The position numbers were made by a program, and so were the translations under genes. Shown here piece by piece: positions 8,695 to 17,479 of a stretch of 64,000 bases of DNA; the first letter of the stretch is position 1; each line of letters starts with the position of its first letter. The notes under the pieces are model-generated. The model ran no database searches, was not told where the DNA came from, and was given only the letters and a program-made list of their open reading frames with translations. The stretch is from Clostridium sp. OS1-26 (GTDB lineage: Bacteria; Bacillota; Clostridia; Clostridiales; Clostridiaceae): NCBI RefSeq assembly GCF_030915445.1, contig NZ_CP133264.1, positions 1,178,001 through 1,242,000 on the forward strand, written 5' to 3'.

Positions 8695-8711
8695 TTGATA
8701 AAAATTATCAA
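8695..8711. promoter_or_regulatory. 17-bp palindrome, copy 1 (possible activator site)
   Basis: Perfect inverted repeat TTGATAA-AAA-TTATCAA centred about 174 bases upstream of the predicted ptsI start, a typical distance for a sigma-54 enhancer site. Confidence 0.6.
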
Positions 8712-8795
8712 CGTAAACATATACATTAATAAAAGTTTACCATAACTTCCTCATAAAAATTCTAGACTTATTGATTTATATAGGTTAATATATTA

Positions 8796-8812
8796 TTGAT
8801 AATTTTTATCAA
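8796..8812. promoter_or_regulatory. 17-bp palindrome, copy 2
   Basis: Perfect inverted repeat TTGATAA-TTT-TTATCAA with the same arms and spacer length as copy 1, 101 bases from it, and centred 53 bases before the ATG of the sigma-54 activator gene. Confidence 0.6.
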
Positions 8813-8826
8813 CATTTTCAATATAT

Positions 8827-8843
8827 ATGATACTTTTTATCAA
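8827..8843. promoter_or_regulatory. 17-bp palindrome, copy 3 (degenerate)
   Basis: ATGATAC-TTT-TTATCAA has one perfect arm and one arm with 5 of 7 matches. It starts 31 bases (about three helical turns) after copy 2 and ends just before the ribosome binding site of the activator gene, where binding could also repress that gene. Confidence 0.5.
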
Positions 8844-8856
8844 ACAGGGGGGAATT

Positions 8857-10536
8857 ATGTATAAAAATAGTATAACTGTTCCTATTCATAATGGAATACA
8901 TACAAGAATAGCTGCAATGATAGTTCACAAAGCTGCTGAACTTAAAAGCAGATACGGCATAAATCTTTATATACGCAACTTATCTTCTAAGGAACCCTTA
9001 GCTATAAGTATGTTGGCGTTAATCTCCTTGAAGATAAGAGAAGATGAAATAATAGAAGTCTCATGTAAAGAAGATTCTATAAATGGACAAAGAGCAGTAA
9101 TTGATCTCTGTAATTTTATCACCAAGGACATGGCTACTAATAATTCTGTTCTATCTAAAATTGATGATATTATAGAAGAGAATACTATAGCATATGAGCA
9201 AATTGTTGAAAACATACCGGTAGGTATACTAGTTATAGATATTGATGGCTATATTACAGTTATGAATGATTATGCTTTAAAAATTATTGATAAAGAATCA
9301 AATGATGTTATTGGAAGATATGTTAAAGACATCCTTCCAACTACCGATCTTACTAATATTGTCTTATCTAAAAAACGTAAAGTCGGCGAAACTCAATATA
9401 TAAACAATCGTCTTGTTATCACCGGTAAGTCTCCCATATTTTCTAATGATAAGGTTATAGGGGCCTTAGGTGTCTTTCAAGCAGTAGATGAATTAAAAGA
9501 TATTGTAAAAAAACTAGAAGAATCAGAAGAAGAATTAAATTATTACAAAGAAGAGTTGAAAAGACATACAGATCTCGTAAGTTCATTTGATTCTATTATA
9601 GGATGCAGTAGCTCTCTCAAGGATTGCCTTGTAATAGCTCAAAAAGCTTCTCAATCTACATCTACAGTATTGATACGTGGCGAAAGTGGTACAGGAAAAG
9701 AGGTTATAGCAAAAGCTATTCACAATAATAGCGCTAGAAAAGATATGTCTTTTGTTAGAGTAAATTGCGCCGCTATTCCTGAAAATCTACTTGAAAGTGA
9801 GCTCTTTGGCTATGAGAAAGGTGCTTTTACTGGGGCAATAAAAAGCAAACCGGGTAAATTTAATATAGCAAATGGGGGAACTATTTTCTTGGATGAAATA
9901 GGAGATATGCCTCTTTCAATGCAAGTTAAGCTTCTACGAGTGTTACAGGAGAGAGAATTTGAAAGCGTAGGTGGACTTAACACTCAAACTGTAGACGTAA
10001 GAATAATTGCTGCTACTAATAGAAACCTCGAAAAAATGATAGAACAAAATAATTTTAGAGAAGATTTATATTATAGATTAAATGTTATAAGCATTATGCT
10101 CCCACCTTTAAGGCAACGAAAAGAAGATATAAATCTTTTAGCAGAACATTTTATTCATAAGATAAGTAATAAGTTAAATAAAAGTGTATCAGGCATAGAT
10201 ACTAAATCTTTAATACACCTTCAAGAATACCATTGGCCTGGTAATATACGAGAGCTTGAAAACATTATAGAAAGAGCAATAAATATGTGTGATGATACCA
10301 TAATAACAGAAAAAGATTTACCTTTCTATATTGTAAATACAAGCCCAGAAAGGTCTGGTTTGATAAATTTTAAAAATGGAGAACTTCAGCCTTTGGAGTA
10401 TTACGAAAAAGAAATTATAGCTCTTGCTATGAAAAAATATAAAAGCTATAACAAAGCTGGCAAGGCTTTAGGCATAACCCATAGAACTGTCGCTTTAAAA
10501 TGTAAAAAGTATAATATTAGCGTTGAAAATACCTAA
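8857..10536 (+). CDS. Sigma-54-dependent activator with N-terminal HPr-like domain (HPr-PAS-AAA+-Fis)
   Basis: The start is taken at the ATG at 8857 after AGGGGGG, giving 559 residues; an upstream in-frame ATG at 8827 lacks such a site. Residues 1-90 resemble HPr. GIHTRIAA aligns with GLHARPAA and puts His exactly at position 15 and Arg at 17, and S51 aligns with the regulatory Ser46. A PAS domain follows (about 110-215), then a coiled linker and a sigma-54 AAA+ domain (about 245-470) with Walker A GESGTGKE, loop GAFTGA, and Walker [11 protein letters not shown]. The C-terminus is a Fis-type helix-turn-helix ([17 protein letters not shown]). It is divergent from ptsI, whose promoter is of sigma-54 type. 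I infer that its HPr domain is phosphorylated by enzyme I or reads the PTS state. Confidence 0.85.
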   Translation: MYKNSITVPIHNGIHTRIAAMIVHKAAELKSRYGINLYIRNLSSKEPLAISMLALISLKIREDEIIEVSCKEDSINGQRAVIDLCNFITKDMATNNSVLSKIDDIIEENTIAYEQIVENIPVGILVIDIDGYITVMNDYALKIIDKESNDVIGRYVKDILPTTDLTNIVLSKKRKVGETQYINNRLVITGKSPIFSNDKVIGALGVFQAVDELKDIVKKLEESEEELNYYKEELKRHTDLVSSFDSIIGCSSSLKDCLVIAQKASQSTSTVLIRGESGTGKEVIAKAIHNNSARKDMSFVRVNCAAIPENLLESELFGYEKGAFTGAIKSKPGKFNIANGGTIFLDEIGDMPLSMQVKLLRVLQEREFESVGGLNTQTVDVRIIAATNRNLEKMIEQNNFREDLYYRLNVISIMLPPLRQRKEDINLLAEHFIHKISNKLNKSVSGIDTKSLIHLQEYHWPGNIRELENIIERAINMCDDTIITEKDLPFYIVNTSPERSGLINFKNGELQPLEYYEKEIIALAMKKYKSYNKAGKALGITHRTVALKCKKYNISVENT

Positions 10537-10564
10537 ATTTAATTTTATCCACAGTTACAAAAGA

Positions 10565-10603
10565 AAATAATCCCCAATGTTTAAAAATTGTTGGGGATTA
10601 TTT
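10565..10603. terminator. Bidirectional terminator between convergent genes
   Basis: A 13-bp perfect stem, AAATAATCCCCAA with TTGGGGATTATTT, has a 13-base loop and is followed by TCTATTTT. It separates the activator gene (ends 10536) from the convergent TPR gene (ends 10604). Confidence 0.8.
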
Positions 10604-11347
10604 CTATTTTATTAGATCCTGAAACTCCTTAGAGTCCCTTACTGGATTAAAATCTTCTTCGTCACTAGCAAATTTTTTAATTTCAGGAGACATATCTATA
10701 GCTATTTTTAAGTATTTTACTGTATTCTCTACATCCCCTTTTCTTCCGTATATGCTAGCCTTACCATAGTAACTCCATATATAATTTTCAATTTCTAAAT
10801 CTTTATCATACCAACTTAAAGCATCATCATAGTTGCCATTTAGTTCGTATGCTAGTGCTTTATTAAATCTTGCATATCCAAAGTCTGGCTTTAACTCCAG
10901 TGATCTATCTATATTCTTCATACCTTCTTCATAACTTCCACTATAGCATAAAGCAATTCCTTTTATATTGTAGGCTTTATAAAAATTCGCATCTTCCTTT
11001 ATAATATCATTTGCCATACTTATAGTGTCAGTATATCGTTTTTCACTAAAGGCTTTTGAACTTTGCTCATATAGTTCTTCTAGTCTTTTATTTTTTTCTC
11101 CCTGAATTTTTTGAGCTTCATTCTTTATATTTTGTGAGCTGTCAGAACCCTTGATAGTTGCCGGTGGGCTATTATTTGTTTTTCTATTTTGTTTTTCTAT
11201 AATACTTTTATTGCTATTACTATTATTGTTCAATGCTTCCTTGTAAACAATTCCCCCTGCTATTAATATTAGAATACAAAGTATAATTATTTTAGTCCTT
11301 ATAGAAATATTTCTAAACAAACTACTTTCCCTATCTCTAAATCCCAC
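10604..11347 (-). CDS. TPR-repeat protein with one N-terminal membrane helix
   Basis: The 247 residues have a membrane helix at about 18-36 (IIILCILILIAGGIVYKEA), a Ser/Asn-rich linker and three to four TPR units from about 90 on (for example YEEGMKNIDRSLELKPDFGYA and NYDDALSWYDKDLEIEN). It is probably anchored with the repeats outside the membrane. It lies 65 bases downstream of citX in the same direction with no clear terminator between, so it may be the tail of the methylaspartate operon or an independent gene. No role in that pathway is apparent. Confidence 0.65.
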   Translation of the reverse strand: MGFRDRESSLFRNISIRTKIIILCILILIAGGIVYKEALNNNSNSNKSIIEKQNRKTNNSPPATIKGSDSSQNIKNEAQKIQGEKNKRLEELYEQSSKAFSEKRYTDTISMANDIIKEDANFYKAYNIKGIALCYSGSYEEGMKNIDRSLELKPDFGYARFNKALAYELNGNYDDALSWYDKDLEIENYIWSYYGKASIYGRKGDVENTVKYLKIAIDMSPEIKKFASDEEDFNPVRDSKEFQDLIK

Positions 11348-11412
11348 TCTATTTTCCTCCTAAATGTAGCAACTTGCTATCAATAATATAATAATTATAT
11401 TATTTTTGTAGT

Positions 11413-12026
11413 TTATAAGAAACTATTATAACTATTTTTTATAAAATTCTTAATCTCTTTCTCATCATGTTGTCTTTGTCTCACACATATATGTGCATAA
11501 TTTTCACATATGTAGCATCTTCTACTATCTAGCCCTAAGTCTTTTCTACTTAGACTTCTATTATATTTATCATATACGTCTATGTCAACAAACCTTCCTA
11601 GTGGGTGATTCTCCTCAATGCCTACGGTTCTGTTTTTACTGTCCATAGCTAATTCATCTACAACTAATGTAAGTATAGGGCCTTCTGCCGTTATATTAAA
11701 CTTTTTATATAAAATGTGATTGCTAAATTCCTTAATAACCATATCACATAAGATTTTCATTATTCCAATTGAAACATAGTCATTTTTAGCTACTCCTGGA
11801 TAGTTTACTCTAATACAAATAAGAGAAGAATTATACTTTTTATTAGTTCTTCTTGTACGTGAACTCTTTCTTCTCTTTCAGCAAGTATGTCCTCTGGTAC
11901 ATACTGTCTAGTATATCTTATTATATAATCATTTAACGCTTCTGAATCTACAGAAGCGTCTATAAATGTTAGTATATCTTTTATTATGTCTATTTCGGTT
12001 TCTAATTTAGTATTATCTTCCTTCAT
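11413..12026 (-). CDS. citX: CitX, holo-ACP synthase of citramalate/citrate lyase, one-base frameshift
   Basis: CitX transfers the phosphoribosyl-dephospho-CoA prosthetic group to the acyl carrier subunit CitD. The C-terminal frame has the family motif ENHPLGRFVDIDV, then SRKDLGL, RRCYICENYAHICVR and a His. The N-terminal frame ends wrongly in EELIKSIILLLFVLE. Adding one A to the coding-strand A5 (plus-strand T run 11837-11841) gives EELIKKYNSSLICIRVNYPG and joins it to MKILCDMVIKEF, a protein of about 204 residues. The first 48 or so residues before ILAEREERV look like an extension beyond the normal CitX start, with no strong ribosome site. It follows citC by two bases. Confidence 0.85.
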
Positions 12027-12028
12027 AG

Positions 12029-13075
12029 TTAATGTGGAGAATTGCTGCTCTTTATTCTCCCAGCTATCTCCTTTCCTTCATGTGAATTTAAAAAATTCCA
12101 GGTTGCTTCTGGTACAATATTTCTTACTTCTTCTATTTTATCATTTTTTATAAGTTCTCTAACTTTAGATGCACTTATATAGTATCTATCATATTTTTTT
12201 CTTTCTAACTCAATAAGTTCTACTTTATACTGAGGCATAATCTCCTTTAGAGTTTGATTATATGTATTAGTGACATTGCAATAAGGTTCCTGTCCTACAA
12301 ATCTTTTTACTATATTGAATTTACTACAGAAGTATTTTCCGAATATCCCACAGTCTATACTTTCATAAGCTTTTAGTTTTTCATCTTCTTTCCTTATGAA
12401 ATACGAAGGAAATGTAGCAGAAGATATAATGTATTCTCCACCTGGAACAACTGTTACATTTTCTAAATCCTTTACTGCTTCTTTCACAATAGCATATCTA
12501 TGTTTAAATGGGAAAAGAGATTTATCTTCTTCCACAATAAATACTAATACCTTTTCACAACTTTTTGATGCCTGCTCAATTAGGTATCTATGACCTTCTG
12601 TAAAGGGATTGCAATTCATCACTAAGGCTCCCTTTTCTGTAGAATTATCTATACTATACTTTGCTGCTATATCATCTAATGCTTTATTTATATCATATAT
12701 GCCATATTCTAGTAGTGCTGCATCTTTTACCTCAAGTATAGTTTTAAAGTTAAGTGAATTAAAAACTTTAACTTTGTCTGGCTTTGTAAATATAAAACTG
12801 TGAAAAATCCCTTCTTCAAAAAGCTTATCTATTAAATTAGATATAAGAGAAGAAGTCACATTCTCTCCTCTTATATCTTCTGATATTGCAAAACATTTAA
12901 AAACATTTTTAGCTTTAGAACAGGTTGCTTGAATATTATCATTTATATCTCTTAAAACAATAGTATAGTCTACATCCTTATCTAAGGTTAATCCAAACTC
13001 TTCTAAGAATTTATATACCTCATTTTTCTCATATTCATTTTTTAAATTTATTTTCTGGAGTCTTAAATCAAACAT
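12029..13075 (-). CDS. citC: CitC, [citrate/citramalate (pro-3S)-lyase] ligase
   Basis: CitC acetylates the thiol of the CitD prosthetic group using acetate and ATP, switching the lyase on. The 348-residue protein has an N-terminal acetyltransferase-like (GNAT) region (about 1-120) and a nucleotidyltransferase domain opening with the HxGH-like motif NCNPFTEGHRYLIEQA. Length is usual for the family. It lies between citF and citX. Because the cluster makes citramalate rather than citrate, the target is most likely citramalate lyase. Confidence 0.92.
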   Translation of the reverse strand: MFDLRLQKINLKNEYEKNEVYKFLEEFGLTLDKDVDYTIVLRDINDNIQATCSKAKNVFKCFAISEDIRGENVTSSLISNLIDKLFEEGIFHSFIFTKPDKVKVFNSLNFKTILEVKDAALLEYGIYDINKALDDIAAKYSIDNSTEKGALVMNCNPFTEGHRYLIEQASKSCEKVLVFIVEEDKSLFPFKHRYAIVKEAVKDLENVTVVPGGEYIISSATFPSYFIRKEDEKLKAYESIDCGIFGKYFCSKFNIVKRFVGQEPYCNVTNTYNQTLKEIMPQYKVELIELERKKYDRYYISASKVRELIKNDKIEEVRNIVPEATWNFLNSHEGKEIAGRIKSSNSPH

Positions 13076-13117
13076 CTATTTTCTCTCCTTTAATTTAAGG
13101 TATATAAAAATATGCTC

Positions 13118-14659
13118 CTAAGCTATTGGTTTTCTGACTACATCTATAACTGTCCCATCTCTATATTCTACTATAGCTACAACTTCATCTGATGTTTCTA
13201 TAGCTTCTGGTTTTCCTGTCATTTTTTCAGCTAACTCTTTTAATTCTTCTATAGTCATAACTGGTAAATTTGTATTGCTTAGTTTCTCTATTAAATCTTT
13301 TCTATTTTGATTTACAGCTATACCTCTTTCAGTAACAACTACATCAACACTTTCACCGGGAGTAGTTACTGTAGTAACTCTGTCTTTTATAATTGGAAGT
13401 CTTCCTTTTATAAGATTCGTAACCACAATAGCGAGTTTTGCTCCCGCTGCTGTATCACTGTGTCCACCAGATCCACCCATTATAACTCCGTCTGAACCTG
13501 TAGTTACATTTACATTAAAGTTAGTATCTATTTCGGTAGCACCAAGTATCATTACATCTAAGTTGTTTACTACAGCTCCTTTGTTATGAGGGTTTCCATA
13601 CATAGAACCTGACATACCTTGATGTTTAGGATTATCTCTATATGATTCAACTGCATCCAAGTCAAAGCATTGAACATCAAATAGATTTCTAAATAATCCT
13701 TCTTTTAGCATATCCACTATATAGCCAGTTATTCCACCAGCAGCAAAGCTTCCTACTACTCCCTTATTTTTCATCAATTCTTTAAGTTCCGCTGCGACCG
13801 CAAGAGAAGTTCCGCCCGCTCCTGTTTGGAATGACAAGCCATCCTTAACAAGACCTGATGCTTCTATAACCTTAGTTGCCATCTTAGCTATTTTAAGTCC
13901 TACAGGATCTTTAGTTATTCTTGTAGTACCTGATACTATACCCTTTGGATCTCCAATAGAATCTACTTTTACAACATAATCTACATAGATTTGGCTTATT
14001 TCTATTGGACATGCAGGGTATGGAACCAAATTATCTGTAATCGCAATTACTTTATCAGCATATTCAGCATCTGCTACTGCATATCCAAGTGACCCACAGG
14101 CAGCGTTTCCATATACTCCATTTATATTTCCGTAAGTATCCGCTGTTGGCGCTCCAATAAATGCTATATCTATATGTAAATCTCCACTCTCAATTGCTCT
14201 AGGTCTTCCTCCATGAGTCATCATAACTGCTGGCTTCTTTAAATATCCATCAGATATAGCTCTAGCAACAGGTCCTGATATATAGTTTGCAACTATTCCT
14301 GTTACCACTCCATTTTTCATGTGCTCAACAAGAGGCTCATGAACTGGGAATATTGAGCTTGCAGCAATAGTTATATCCTTTATTCCTCTTTTTGCTATAG
14401 CGTATACTACATTATTAAGTACAAAGTCACCATTTCTTAGATGATGGTGAAAAGATATAGTTATTCCATCTCTTAATTCAATTTTGTCTAATGCTTCATC
14501 AATACTGTTTAATACTTTTTCTTCTCCTGGCTTTACACTACTTACTTTTACACCTATTTTTTCTCTAATGCCATAGTTTGCAAAAGCGCCTTGGAAAGGC
14601 TTTATTTCTCTGTAACCTTCTATGTAATCAGGAATCTCTCTTCCTAGTACATTTTTCAT
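13118..14659 (-). CDS. citF: Citramalate (citrate) lyase alpha subunit, CoA-transferase type
   Basis: The 513-residue alpha subunit swaps acetyl on the acyl carrier subunit for the substrate acid (acetyl-ACP:citramalate ACP-transferase). It starts MKNVLGREIPDYIEGY and has CitF blocks such as ISFHHHLRNGD, GASGVSDT-like GGSGGHSDTAAGA and TVTTPGESVDVVVTERG. Length matches citrate lyase alpha (about 510). It follows citE by 51 bases. In this setting the substrate should be (S)-citramalate; the sequence alone does not prove that. Confidence 0.92.
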   Translation of the reverse strand: MKNVLGREIPDYIEGYREIKPFQGAFANYGIREKIGVKVSSVKPGEEKVLNSIDEALDKIELRDGITISFHHHLRNGDFVLNNVVYAIAKRGIKDITIAASSIFPVHEPLVEHMKNGVVTGIVANYISGPVARAISDGYLKKPAVMMTHGGRPRAIESGDLHIDIAFIGAPTADTYGNINGVYGNAACGSLGYAVADAEYADKVIAITDNLVPYPACPIEISQIYVDYVVKVDSIGDPKGIVSGTTRITKDPVGLKIAKMATKVIEASGLVKDGLSFQTGAGGTSLAVAAELKELMKNKGVVGSFAAGGITGYIVDMLKEGLFRNLFDVQCFDLDAVESYRDNPKHQGMSGSMYGNPHNKGAVVNNLDVMILGATEIDTNFNVNVTTGSDGVIMGGSGGHSDTAAGAKLAIVVTNLIKGRLPIIKDRVTTVTTPGESVDVVVTERGIAVNQNRKDLIEKLSNTNLPVMTIEELKELAEKMTGKPEAIETSDEVVAIVEYRDGTVIDVVRKPIA

Positions 14660-14710
14660 GCTAATCCCTCTCTTTTTAAAAAATTCGCAATTGAAAACCT
14701 AAAATAATTA

Positions 14711-15583
14711 TTAAATAAGTCCTAACATTTTAGCCAACTCAACAATTGTTGTCGCTCTATTTATTATAGGTGCATCCACCATTTTTCCATCTAATGAGAA
14801 AACTCCAAGACCTTTTTCTTTTGCTTCATCTCTTGCTTGAAGTACTCTTAATGAGTGTTTAATTTCATGTTCTGTTGGTGCGAAAACTGAATGTATAGTA
14901 TCAATTTGTCTTGGATTTATGGATGCTTTTCCTGTAAATCCTACACTCTTTGCCTTAGCTGTATCCTTAGCAAGACCTTCATAATCATTTGTATCAGTGA
15001 ATGGAGTATCTATAGCATCTACTCTGGCAGCTCTACACGCAGTTGAAACTCTATTCCTTGCATAGAATATTTCTTCTCCTTCTTTGGTTCTTTTTATTCC
15101 AAAGTCAGAAGTTAAATCCTCCGCTCCTAAAAGAACAGCAACTATTCTTTTTGAAGAATTAATTATGCTATATACATTCTCCAATCCATAAGCTGTTTCT
15201 ACAATTGGTATAAGCTTTATTATTCCTTGCTCAAATCCTTCTTCACTTTCTATCTTTGAAAGTGTTTTGTCTATAGTTTGTATTTGTTCTTCTGTAGCTT
15301 TTGGAATCATTAAACTATCTGGCTTTACTCTTGCTATTGTATCAATGTCTTTTAAACCATATTCTGTATCAAGTGGATTTACTCTCACAACCAGCTCTAC
15401 TTTTGAGTAATCTAGAACCTTAATCGCTTCCTTTACAAGGATTCTTGCACTATCCTTTTCTGTAAGACTTACTGCATCTTCTAAATCAAGTATTACAGAA
15501 TCAGCTCCAAGAATTGACGCATTTTGAAGCATTCCTGGATTGTTTCCAGGCATAAAAAGCATAGTTCTTCTTAATTTTTTCAT
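14711..15583 (-). CDS. citE: Citramalate (citrate) lyase beta subunit
   Basis: CitE cleaves citramalyl-ACP to pyruvate and acetyl-ACP. The 290 residues form an HpcH/HpaI-type TIM barrel: MLFMPGNNPGML at the start, DLEDAV (metal-binding Asp region), VRVNPLD with the key Arg, IPIVETAYGLEN with the metal Glu, LGAEDLTSDFG, and GKASINPRQI. It lies 28 bases after citD and is part of the citDEF set. Confidence 0.93.
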   Translation of the reverse strand: MKKLRRTMLFMPGNNPGMLQNASILGADSVILDLEDAVSLTEKDSARILVKEAIKVLDYSKVELVVRVNPLDTEYGLKDIDTIARVKPDSLMIPKATEEQIQTIDKTLSKIESEEGFEQGIIKLIPIVETAYGLENVYSIINSSKRIVAVLLGAEDLTSDFGIKRTKEGEEIFYARNRVSTACRAARVDAIDTPFTDTNDYEGLAKDTAKAKSVGFTGKASINPRQIDTIHSVFAPTEHEIKHSLRVLQARDEAKEKGLGVFSLDGKMVDAPIINRATTIVELAKMLGLI

Positions 15584-15611
15584 TTATATCACCTCGAACT
15601 TCAATAAAAAT

Positions 15612-15875
15612 TTACACAGCTCTTTCTATAGCAGTTTGTACTCTTGCTTTAATTGTATAATCTAATGCACCCTTATCTTGTGCCTTTATAACTACATCTT
15701 CTACATTCATCTCTTTAAGTTTATCTAATATTGTGCTTTTTATTTGATTTCCAAACTGTTTTATAACAATGCTTTCAAGCTGAAGTTCCACTCCACCTTT
15801 TTCATTAGGCATAACCATAATCATTATGTCATTAGATTCAAGTGTTCCAGCTTTAGCCACTTTATTTATTCTCAT
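15612..15875 (-). CDS. citD: Citramalate (citrate) lyase acyl carrier subunit gamma
   Basis: The start is placed at the ATG at 15875, giving 87 residues (MRINKVAKAGTLESNDIMI). The upstream in-frame Met at 15893 would translate the ribosome binding site AGGAGG itself (as LGG). The Ser in GTLESND is the attachment site for the phosphoribosyl-dephospho-CoA arm. The length is slightly under the usual 95-98. A 17-bp hairpin separates it from the mesaconase genes. Confidence 0.92.
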   Translation of the reverse strand: MRINKVAKAGTLESNDIMIMVMPNEKGGVELQLESIVIKQFGNQIKSTILDKLKEMNVEDVVIKAQDKGALDYTIKARVQTAIERAV

Positions 15876-15904
15876 TTCAAATCCTCCTAACATTGATAAT
15901 CAGA

Positions 15905-15948
15905 AATTAAGAATTGATAACAATAAAAATAGTTATCAATTCTTAATT
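15905..15948 (-). promoter_or_regulatory. Intercistronic hairpin between mesaconase and citramalate lyase genes
   Basis: Perfect 17-bp stem (AATTAAGAATTGATAAC with GTTATCAATTCTTAATT), loop of 10. There is no terminal T run on the minus strand, so it is more likely an mRNA processing or stability element than a terminator. Confidence 0.6.
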
Positions 15949-15953
15949 ATAAT

Positions 15954-16511
15954 TTACTTTACTGAGTTAAGATATTCTTTCTGTCCCATCTCATAAAGGT
16001 TATTTCCTTCTGAATCTATAACTACAACTACAGGTAAATCCTCTACCTCAAGTCTTCTTATGGCTTCAGAGCCTAAATCTTCATAAGCAACTATTTCTGC
16101 ACTTTTTATGGACTTACCCATTAATGCAGCTGCTCCCCCTATAGCTGCAAAATAAACAGCCTTATTTTTTTTCATAGATTCTATAACTTCTTTTGATCTT
16201 AATCCCTTTCCTATCATGCCTTTTAAACCAATTTCTAAAAGTCTTGGTGCATAGGAATCCATTCTATAGCTAGTAGTTGGTCCCGCTGACCCGATAGGTT
16301 GACCCGGCTTTGCCGGAGTCGGACCTACGTAGTATATAATTGAGTTTTCAACATCTACAGGTAGTTTTTCCCCTTTATCTAAAAGTTCTACTAATCTCTT
16401 GTGAGCGGCATCTCTTGCAGTATATATAATTCCTGATATTAAAACGCTATCTCCAGCTTTCAAATCCTTAACTTTTTCCTCTGTTAGTGGAGTTGTTATT
16501 CTCTTATCCAT
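15954..16511 (-). CDS. Mesaconase (class I fumarase-type hydratase), beta subunit
   Basis: The 185 residues match the C-terminal half of two-subunit class I fumarases: ISGIIYTARDAAHKRL, IIYYVGPTPAKPGQPIGSAG, TTSYRMDSYAPRLLE, GKGLRS and FAAIGGAAALM. With the alpha subunit it binds a [4Fe-4S] cluster and adds water to mesaconate to form (S)-citramalate. The position between methylaspartase and citramalate lyase genes supports mesaconase over plain fumarase, though such enzymes often do both. 33 bases separate it from the alpha gene. Confidence 0.88.
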   Translation of the reverse strand: MDKRITTPLTEEKVKDLKAGDSVLISGIIYTARDAAHKRLVELLDKGEKLPVDVENSIIYYVGPTPAKPGQPIGSAGPTTSYRMDSYAPRLLEIGLKGMIGKGLRSKEVIESMKKNKAVYFAAIGGAAALMGKSIKSAEIVAYEDLGSEAIRRLEVEDLPVVVVIDSEGNNLYEMGQKEYLNSVK

Positions 16512-16544
16512 CGCTATCCCTCCAATTTAGATTGTTAACTTTCC

Positions 16545-17387
16545 TTATAGTATTACTTCTGAGTGTCTTGTAACGTGACAATTTATATTTACTGCCACAG
16601 GTAAACCAGCTATATGTGTAGGATATGTTTCGATATTTACCGCAAGAGCAGTAGTCTTTCCACCAAACCCTTGTGGTCCTATACCAATGGAGTTTACTTT
16701 CTCTAATAGCTCATTTTCTAAGTCTGCATAGAATTGATTGCTATTTCTCTCTGATAAAGGTCTAATAAGAGCTTTTTTAGCTAGATTAGCAGCTCTATCA
16801 AAAGTTCCACCTATCCCAACTCCTACAACTATTGGTGGGCATGGATTAGGACCTGCTTCTTTTACTACTTTAAGGACAAATTCTTTTACGCCATCTAGTC
16901 CATCTGCAGGCTTTAACATTTTTAACTGACTCATATTTTCAGAGCCGAATCCCTTTGGTGCTACAGTAATTTTTAATTTATCTCCTGGTACAATATCATA
17001 GTATATTACTGCAGGTGTATTATCCTTTGTGTTAACTCTATCTAAAGGGTCTTTTACTACAGATTTTCTTAGGTATCCTTCTTCATATCCTTGTCTTACG
17101 CCTTCATTTATTGCATCTTCTATGTTTCCGCCTGCTAAATGTACATCTTGACCTATTTCAACAAAGACGCATGCCATTCCTGTATCCTGACAAATTGGCA
17201 TATCTTCATCCTTAGAAATCTGTACATTAGTAAGAATCTTATCTAGAATACCTTTTGCCATATCCCATGTTTCATTTTTTGCAGCCTCTTCTATTTTATT
17301 TTTAACATCAGCTGAAAGATAGTAATTTGCGTCGATACATAATTTTTTTACTGCCTTTGTTACCTCTGATACATTTATCTCTCTCAT
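16545..17387 (-). CDS. Mesaconase (class I fumarase-type hydratase), alpha subunit
   Basis: The 280 residues match the N-terminal half of class I fumarases. Cysteines expected to hold the iron-sulfur cluster are in [26 protein letters not shown] and the C-terminal [25 protein letters not shown] and [14 protein letters not shown] are also typical. The oxygen-sensitive cluster suits an anaerobe. It is the third step of the methylaspartate pathway and follows mal after 92 bases that contain a hairpin. Confidence 0.9.
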   Translation of the reverse strand: MREINVSEVTKAVKKLCIDANYYLSADVKNKIEEAAKNETWDMAKGILDKILTNVQISKDEDMPICQDTGMACVFVEIGQDVHLAGGNIEDAINEGVRQGYEEGYLRKSVVKDPLDRVNTKDNTPAVIYYDIVPGDKLKITVAPKGFGSENMSQLKMLKPADGLDGVKEFVLKVVKEAGPNPCPPIVVGVGIGGTFDRAANLAKKALIRPLSERNSNQFYADLENELLEKVNSIGIGPQGFGGKTTALAVNIETYPTHIAGLPVAVNINCHVTRHSEVIL

Positions 17388-17432
17388 AATTAAACTATTC
17401 TCCTTTTCATGAAGTTTACATTTAATTTATAT

Positions 17433-17465
17433 ATGAAAAGGCAGTTTCTAAAACCGCCTTTTCAT
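17433..17465 (-). promoter_or_regulatory. Intercistronic hairpin between mal and mesaconase alpha
   Basis: ATGAAAAGGC with GCCTTTTCAT, 10 bp plus partial inner pairing. The minus strand continues TTTTCATATATAA, so it could cause weak termination or mark a processing site. Confidence 0.5.
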
Positions 17466-17479
17466 AACTAAAAATCTGC

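Noticed and set aside
13118-15875. Citrate lyase for citrate fermentation
   Set aside because: No citrate transporter, oxaloacetate decarboxylase or citrate two-component system is present, while the upstream genes make citramalate.
15954-17387. Plain fumarase rather than mesaconase
   Set aside because: Sequence alone cannot separate them, but the genes sit between methylaspartase and citramalate lyase, so mesaconate is the more likely main substrate. Fumarase side activity remains possible.
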